From positions 1 through 10,257 of the forward strand of contig CAMPHD010000089.1 in the NCBI GenBank assembly GCA_946885765.1: a DNA stretch of 10,257 nucleotides. The letters run 5' to 3'. The translations under genes were made by a program, and so were the position numbers. The number at the start of each line of letters is the position of its first letter. Position 1 is the stretch's first letter. The notes beneath the pieces were generated by a model. That model was not told the DNA's origin. It ran no database searches and saw only the letters and a list, made by a program, of their open reading frames with translations. The DNA is from an uncultured Thalassospira sp. Its GTDB lineage: Bacteria; Pseudomonadota; Alphaproteobacteria; Rhodospirillales_A; Thalassospiraceae. Positions 7,117 to 10,257 of the stretch are shown here, in pieces.

Positions 7117-7833
7117 ATGTCCATGCTGAAAATTGAAGGTGTTCACACCTTCTATGGCAATATCGAAGCCCTCAGGGGCATTGATATGGAAGTCAACGAA
7201 GGCGAGATCGTCACGCTGATTGGCGCCAATGGTGCCGGCAAGACGACCTTGCTGATGACATGCTGCGGATCACCGCAGGCGTCAAAAGGGCGTATTCTGT
7301 TTGAAGGTCAGGATATCAGTCGCATGCCAACGCATGAGATTTGCCGTCTTGGTATTCAGCAGTCACCCGAAGGGCGCCGGATTTTCCCGCGCATGTCGGT
7401 TTATGAAAATCTTCAGATGGGGGCAAGCACCCAGGATCCGAAATACTTCGAAGAGGATCTTGAGATGGTGTTCGAATTATTCCCGCGCCTGAAGGAACGT
7501 ATCAACCAGCGTGCCGGCACAATGTCGGGTGGTGAACAGCAGATGCTGGCAATTGGTCGTGCTCTGATGGGCCGCCCGCGATTGTTGCTGCTTGATGAGC
7601 CGTCTCTCGGGATTGCGCCGCTTGTCGTGAAGCAGATTTTCGAGACGATCAAGAAGATCAACCACGAAAAGAAGGTTACGGTCTTTCTTGTCGAACAGAA
7701 TGCGTTTCACGCGCTTAAACTTGCCCATCGCGGTTATGTGATGGTCAACGGCAATATCACTCTCTCGGGTACTGGTGCAGAACTTCTGGCAAATCCGGAA
7801 GTTCGGGCGGCCTATCTCGAGGGTGGTCACTAG
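7117..7833 (+). CDS. livF: Branched-chain amino acid ABC transporter ATP-binding protein LivF
   Basis: Second ATPase of the importer. The 238 residues are the standard length. Motifs: Walker A GANGAGKTT (36-44), Q-loop around QQSPEGRRIF (81-90), signature TMSGGEQQMLAIGRAL (135-150), Walker B LLLLDEPSLGIAP (156-168), and the LivF-specific switch region FLVEQNA (190-196), where Gln194 stands in the place of the usual histidine, as is normal for this branch. GAGGGAG at 7101-7107 is 9 bases before the ATG at 7117; an ATG two codons later (7123) is an alternative start with a longer spacing. Seventeen bases separate it from livG, and its stop overlaps the Shine-Dalgarno of the next gene. Confidence 0.96.
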   Translation: MSMLKIEGVHTFYGNIEALRGIDMEVNEGEIVTLIGANGAGKTTLLMTCCGSPQASKGRILFEGQDISRMPTHEICRLGIQQSPEGRRIFPRMSVYENLQMGASTQDPKYFEEDLEMVFELFPRLKERINQRAGTMSGGEQQMLAIGRALMGRPRLLLLDEPSLGIAPLVVKQIFETIKKINHEKKVTVFLVEQNAFHALKLAHRGYVMVNGNITLSGTGAELLANPEVRAAYLEGGH

Positions 7834-7837
7834 GAGG
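7832..7837 (+). promoter_or_regulatory. Strong ribosome binding site overlapping the livF stop, fixing the DUF6867 start
   Basis: AGGAGG is a perfect Shine-Dalgarno lying across the livF TAG (7831-7833), 6 bases before the ATG at 7844. This chooses 7844 over an earlier in-frame ATG at 7775 inside livF. Confidence 0.75.
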
Positions 7838-7843
7838 ACGGAT

Positions 7844-8197
7844 ATGGAAGCGATTACAGGTACCAGCACTGGTGTCACAATCGGAATGACCGTGATCCTG
7901 ATGGGCTTCTGCGCGTTCATGACGGGGCAGGCGATTGCCAATACCTGGCGACCGTTTCATCAGCTTTACCCTTACGCGTTACTGTTGGGGGCAACGGACC
8001 GCTTCATGACCTTCGCTTTGTTTGAAGGCGAGCTATTGTCGCTTACGGGATACATCTTCGATACCGTTATCCTGTTTGCAATCTTGGCTGCTGCGTTTCG
8101 CGTTACCCGGGTCAACAAGATGCTGTCACAGTATCCATGGCTTTATGAGCGTGTGGGGCCGTTCGGTTTCCGCGCACGCGAAGGGGCTGATGTCTAA
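7844..8197 (+). CDS. Small three-helix membrane protein, DUF6867 type, in the liv operon
   Basis: A 117-residue inner-membrane protein with three predicted hydrophobic helices (about 11-32, 42-60 and 70-87) and a charged C-terminal tail. The spaced pattern GQAIANTWRPFHQLYPYALLLGATDRF then ALFEGELLSLTGY and MLSQYPWLYERVGPFGFR matches, from memory, the DUF6867 family found beside livF in many Rhodospirillales and Rhizobiales. Its function is not known. It has the strongest Shine-Dalgarno in the operon and sits 10 bases after livF, so it is surely co-expressed with the transporter. An accessory or regulatory subunit of the LIV permease is a reasonable inference, but nothing in the sequence shows a catalytic or ligand site. 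No signal peptide cleavage site is evident. Confidence 0.8.
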   Translation: MEAITGTSTGVTIGMTVILMGFCAFMTGQAIANTWRPFHQLYPYALLLGATDRFMTFALFEGELLSLTGYIFDTVILFAILAAAFRVTRVNKMLSQYPWLYERVGPFGFRAREGADV

Positions 8198-8203
8198 ACT
8201 TTT

Positions 8204-8231
8204 CGGTGGTGACGGTTCGCTGTCACCATCG
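8204..8231 (+). terminator. Strong hairpin after the livHMGF-DUF6867 genes, no T tract
   Basis: A 12-base-pair stem (two G-U pairs) closes on a TTCG tetraloop: CGGTGGTGACGG at 8204-8215 pairs with CTGTCACCATCG at 8220-8231. It begins 7 bases after the stop of the membrane protein. No run of T follows, so it is not a classical intrinsic terminator; it may act as an mRNA 3'-end stabiliser, a partial terminator, or a processing boundary between the membrane/ATPase genes and the binding-protein gene. Confidence 0.55.
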
Positions 8232-8241
8232 CATTGCTAAA

Positions 8242-8269
8242 TTGTTGGCAATGCAGTGTTTAGTACTAT
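8242..8269 (+). promoter_or_regulatory. Candidate promoter of the binding-protein gene
   Basis: TTGTTG (8242-8247) and TACTAT (8264-8269) lie 16 bases apart and resemble -35 and -10 boxes. Transcription would begin near 8276, giving a leader of about 130 bases. A separate promoter would explain how the periplasmic protein is made in excess over the membrane subunits, as is usual for ABC importers. Tentative. Confidence 0.4.
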
Positions 8270-8272
8270 TGC

Positions 8273-8290
8273 ACACCAATTCTGGGGTGT
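8273..8290. repeat. Inverted repeat ACACC-N8-GGTGT at the candidate livK start point
   Basis: Five-base arms spaced by 8, lying across or just after the predicted transcription start. It is placed as a repressor site would be; the right arm GGTGTTAA recalls the GGTGTTTT repeats upstream of livH, but the similarity is short and may be chance. Confidence 0.35.
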
Positions 8291-8307
8291 TAAAGTACAG
8301 GGAGCCG

Positions 8308-8340
8308 AAACCGGTAATCGACAAAAAAACGAGCCGGTTT
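8308..8340 (+). other. Leader hairpin AAACCGG / CCGGTTT before livK
   Basis: Arms at 8308-8314 and 8334-8340 form a 7-bp stem around a 19-base loop that contains a run of seven A residues. It lies in the predicted 5' leader, about 65 bases before the ATG. It may be a translational or stability element; no known riboswitch is recognised. Confidence 0.4.
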
Positions 8341-8391
8341 AGGGTCCGAAAAAGATGGTTCTGTCATGGTGACGGGATCAACCTTTGGAAC

Positions 8392-8397
8392 AGGGAG
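8392..8397 (+). promoter_or_regulatory. Ribosome binding site that fixes the livK start
   Basis: AGGGAG is 9 bases before the ATG at 8407. The reading frame is open back to 8206, but only the 8407 start puts a signal peptide at the very N-terminus. Confidence 0.7.
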
Positions 8398-8406
8398 ACT
8401 TCTCTT

Positions 8407-9513
8407 ATGTCGAAAACCAAGCTCGGCCTTCTGGCAACTGCTTCCGCGCTTGTCCTCTCGATGGGTGCAGCAAAAGCAGACATCGTTATCGCGACCGTTG
8501 GTCCGATGACCGGCCCGTACGCCGCCTTTGGCGAACAGATGACCCAGGGTGCCCAGAAAGCGGTTGCAGACCTCAATGCTGCCGGTGGCGTTAACGGCGA
8601 AAAAGTCGTTCTCGAAATCGGTGATGACGCTTGCGATCCGAAACAGGCTGTTGCTGTTGCAAACCAGCTCGTTAGCAAGGGGGTTGCCCTTGTCGCTGGT
8701 CACTTCTGCTCGGGTTCCTCGATCCCGGCTTCTGAAGTTTACTTCGAAGAAGGAATTCTTCAGATTTCTCCGGCTTCGACCAGCCCAACCCTTACTGAAC
8801 GTGATATGGATAATGTTTTCCGTGTTTGCGGTCGTGATGACCAGCAGGGCGAAGTTGCCGGTAAATATCTTGCTGAAAATTATGGCGACAAGAAAATCGC
8901 CATTGTTCATGACAAACAGGCTTATTCCAAAGGTCTTGCTGACGAGACCAAGAAAAACCTGAACGCGGCTGGCGTTGAAGAAGTCATGTACGAAGCCATC
9001 ACTCCGGGCGAGAAAGATTACTCGGCTCTGGTAACCAAGCTGAAATCCGAAGGCGTTGATATCCTGTATTACGGTGGTTATCACACCGAACTTGGTCTGA
9101 TCGTTCGTCAGATGCGCAGTCAAGGCATGGATACGCTGGTTATGTCAGGAGATGCGCTCAATTCTCTTGAATATTGGTCGATCACGGGGGATGCAGGTGC
9201 TGGTACTTTGTTTACCAATGGCCCGAAACTCGAAGATGATCCGCGTAACGCCGATTTGGTAAAATACTTCGAAAGCAACGACTATGTTCCTGAAGGGTAC
9301 ACGCTGTATACATATGGCGCTATTCAGGCATGGGCACAAGCTGTTGAAAAGGCTGGCGCCACCGATCTTGATGCAGTTGTCTCGGAACTAAAGAGTGGTG
9401 ACAGTTTTGACACGGTTCTAGGTTCGATTGCCTTTGATAGTAAAGGTGACGTTGCAATGCCAGGTTACGTTATTTATGAATGGCGTGATGGGCAGTACGA
9501 TTATATCAACTAA
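8407..9513 (+). CDS. livK: Periplasmic branched-chain amino acid-binding protein (LivJ/LivK/BraC type)
   Basis: Captures Leu/Ile/Val in the periplasm and delivers them to LivHMGF. The 368-residue precursor starts with a Sec signal peptide: basic SKTK, a hydrophobic stretch (about 6-22) and a probable cleavage after AKA (residue 24), giving a mature protein starting DIVIATVGPMTGPYAAFG. No lipobox is present, so it is soluble. The body is a type I periplasmic-binding fold: ACDPKQAVAVANQLV, then GHFCSGSSIPASEVYFEEGILQISPAST, whose Cys pairs with the upstream Cys as in LivJ. Then come IAIVHDKQAYSKGLA, EKDYSALVTKLKSEGVDILYYGGY and the C-terminal lobe with GDVAMPGYVIYEW. Similarity to E. coli LivJ as I remember it is extensive. 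It has its own leader after the 8204-8231 hairpin, and its codon choice looks like that of an abundant protein (my reading, not calculated). Confidence 0.95.
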   Translation: MSKTKLGLLATASALVLSMGAAKADIVIATVGPMTGPYAAFGEQMTQGAQKAVADLNAAGGVNGEKVVLEIGDDACDPKQAVAVANQLVSKGVALVAGHFCSGSSIPASEVYFEEGILQISPASTSPTLTERDMDNVFRVCGRDDQQGEVAGKYLAENYGDKKIAIVHDKQAYSKGLADETKKNLNAAGVEEVMYEAITPGEKDYSALVTKLKSEGVDILYYGGYHTELGLIVRQMRSQGMDTLVMSGDALNSLEYWSITGDAGAGTLFTNGPKLEDDPRNADLVKYFESNDYVPEGYTLYTYGAIQAWAQAVEKAGATDLDAVVSELKSGDSFDTVLGSIAFDSKGDVAMPGYVIYEWRDGQYDYIN

Positions 9514-9527
9514 TCAGATATTCTGAT
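9513..9527. repeat. Inverted repeat ATCAGA-TAT-TCTGAT overlapping the livK stop
   Basis: Six-base arms with a three-base centre starting on the last base of the stop codon and lying just before the terminator stem. It may add to 3'-end structure; nothing else can be said. Confidence 0.35.
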
Positions 9528-9533
9528 CAGCAG

Positions 9534-9561
9534 AAAGCCCGGCGTCATGCCGGGCTTTTTT
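9534..9561 (+). terminator. Intrinsic terminator between livK and the convergent mucR
   Basis: A 10-bp stem (AAAGCCCGGC at 9534-9543 with GCCGGGCTTT at 9549-9558), five-base loop, and six T residues (9556-9561), 20 bases after the livK stop. On the other strand the stem is followed by only three T residues, so it may also stop mucR transcripts, but less efficiently. Confidence 0.93.
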
Positions 9562-9595
9562 GTTGCCTGCCGGATAAAAGAAAAAGGGCAGGCAG

Positions 9596-10015
9596 TTACT
9601 TCGCCTTGCGACCCAGACCTATTTTCTTGGCAAACTGCGAACGCTGTTTGGCATAGTTCGGTGCAACCATCGGATAATCTGACGGCAGGCCCCATTTCGC
9701 CCGGTATTCTTCCGGGGTCAAGTTATAGGTTGTCCGAAGATGGCGCTTGAGCATTTTGAGCTTTTTGCCGTCTTCAAGGCAAATGATGTAATCATCGCCA
9801 ATCGATTTGCGGATTGGAACCGCCGGTTTCAACGGCTCTTCTTCTTCAACGGTTTCGACTTCACGCAAATCGTCAAGCGAATTGAAAATCGTCGAAATCA
9901 ATTCGGGAATCTGTGCAGATGCAATTGCATTGTTGCTGACATAAGCAGAAACGATATCAACAGTCATCTGTAGCAGTTCGTCGCGGTCCAGAACGCTGTT
10001 TTCAGCATCGGTCAT
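9596..10015 (-). CDS. mucR: MucR/Ros-family transcriptional regulator with incomplete zinc-ligand set
   Basis: DNA-binding global regulator of the alphaproteobacterial Ros/MucR family, which controls exopolysaccharide, motility and virulence or symbiosis genes and often represses its own gene. The 139 residues carry the N-terminal oligomerisation segment LLQMTVDIVSAYVSNN (14-29), an acidic linker (52-60), the hallmark LKPAVPIRKSI (62-72), and the prokaryotic zinc-finger region IICLEDGKKLKMLKRHL (77-93) with TPEEYRAKWGLPSDYPMVAPNYA (100-122). In Ros the ligands are Cys79, Cys82, His92 and His97; here Cys79 and His92 remain, Asp82 replaces the second Cys, and Thr96-Tyr97 replaces the last His. 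The ATG at 10015 has AAGGA (10027-10031, - strand) 11 bases upstream, a slightly long spacing. Convergent with livK; its targets here are unknown. Confidence 0.93.
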   Translation of the reverse strand: MTDAENSVLDRDELLQMTVDIVSAYVSNNAIASAQIPELISTIFNSLDDLREVETVEEEEPLKPAVPIRKSIGDDYIICLEDGKKLKMLKRHLRTTYNLTPEEYRAKWGLPSDYPMVAPNYAKQRSQFAKKIGLGRKAK

Positions 10016-10048
10016 CTTGAAATAATTCCTTCGTCATTACGAATAGAC

Positions 10049-10062
10049 AATGCTTTTGCATT
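10049..10062 (-). repeat. Inverted repeat AATGC-AAAA-GCATT in the mucR leader
   Basis: Read on the - strand, 5-base arms enclose AAAA. It falls at the very 5' end of the predicted mucR mRNA, so it could be an operator overlapping the start point or a small 5' hairpin. Confidence 0.35.
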
Positions 10063-10070
10063 ATTTCGAA

Positions 10071-10098
10071 GATATAGTCAAACAAGACTGTTATTCAA
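10071..10098 (-). promoter_or_regulatory. Candidate mucR promoter
   Basis: On the - strand, TTGAAT (10093-10098) and TATATC (10071-10076) are 16 bases apart and resemble -35 and -10 boxes, giving a start near 10064 and a ~50-base leader. A TTGACA at 10101-10106 lies just upstream but has no -10 at a usable distance. Confidence 0.4.
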
Positions 10099-10229
10099 TA
10101 TGTCAATTCTACTTAAATTTTATAAACAGGATAAAACTAGGATGGATGGTAAAGTAGTCGCATCTGAGACCAAAAAATAGACAATTCGGTTTGATTTGAA
10201 CGAAGGATGCATGTTTTGTTACATTGATT

Positions 10230-10257
10230 TTGATCTGGATTGTGTAGGGCTCTATAT
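10230..10257 (+). promoter_or_regulatory. Candidate rightward promoter at the window edge
   Basis: TTGATC (10230-10235), 17 bases, then TATAT (10253-10257) cut by the window end. Spacing and both boxes are good for a housekeeping promoter, suggesting a gene on the + strand, divergent from mucR, just outside. Confidence 0.4.

Larger units (their letters stand above)
10016..10257 (-). promoter_or_regulatory. AT-rich region upstream of mucR
   Basis: About 240 bases clearly richer in A and T than the rest of the window, with no convincing gene. MucR proteins bind AT-rich DNA, so autoregulation here is plausible from family knowledge. It holds a candidate mucR promoter on the - strand and, at its right end, a candidate promoter pointing out of the window. 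Confidence 0.55.

Noticed and set aside
7775..7843. Earlier in-frame ATG for the DUF6867-type gene
   Set aside because: It lies within livF, lacks a ribosome site, and adds residues that are merely livF sequence in another frame; AGGAGG at 7832 points to 7844.
8206..8406. N-terminal extension of the binding protein from an ATG at 8206
   Set aside because: It would bury the signal peptide 67 residues inside and run through the 8204-8231 hairpin; the 8407 ATG has a good Shine-Dalgarno and a proper signal sequence.
8290..9123. 277-codon reading frame on the - strand opposite livK
   Set aside because: Antisense shadow of a strongly biased, secure gene; the translation has no family features and no ribosome binding site that would suggest use.
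10142..10180. 12-residue micro-ORF (MDGKVVASETKK) with AGGA about 10 bases upstream
   Set aside because: Too short to distinguish from chance in an AT-rich region, and no gene follows it within the window.

Overview
The window reads as a chromosomal segment of an alphaproteobacterium, most likely a marine or soil Rhodospirillales of the Thalassospira type. That placement is inference. It rests on the Ros/MucR regulator, the small DUF6867-type protein inside the liv operon, the gene order and the roughly balanced base composition. No mobile element, CRISPR array, rRNA or tRNA was seen.

Left part (1-3180, + strand): the end of a valine-degradation operon. It holds an isobutyryl-CoA dehydrogenase (5' end cut by the window), a 3-hydroxyisobutyryl-CoA hydrolase and 3-hydroxyisobutyrate dehydrogenase (mmsB). 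These three carry out consecutive steps from isobutyryl-CoA to methylmalonate semialdehyde, with only water addition (a separate enoyl-CoA hydratase, not seen here) missing in between. A strong intrinsic terminator at 3151-3180 closes the operon.

Middle-left (3181-3807): one small conserved-looking gene (63 aa, possibly DUF6898) with no Shine-Dalgarno, then a 353-base gene-free stretch rich in short repeats, palindromes and purine tracts. This stretch should hold the control region of the liv operon.

Middle-right (3808-9561, + strand): a complete branched-chain amino acid (HAAT/LIV) ABC transporter. The permeases livH and livM and the ATPases livG and livF overlap or nearly abut, and a small three-helix membrane protein (DUF6867 type) follows directly. 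After a strong hairpin and a 209-base leader comes the periplasmic binding protein (livK/braC type), ended by a strong terminator at 9534-9561. Import of Leu/Ile/Val thus sits next to catabolism of valine.

Right end (9562-10257): a convergent mucR/ros regulator on the - strand whose zinc-finger ligand set is incomplete, its AT-rich promoter region, and a possible rightward promoter running into the window edge.

The genes are mostly well-understood families. The items most worth a second look are the two small uncharacterised proteins, the leaders of livH and livK, the palindrome before mmsB and the degenerate MucR finger.
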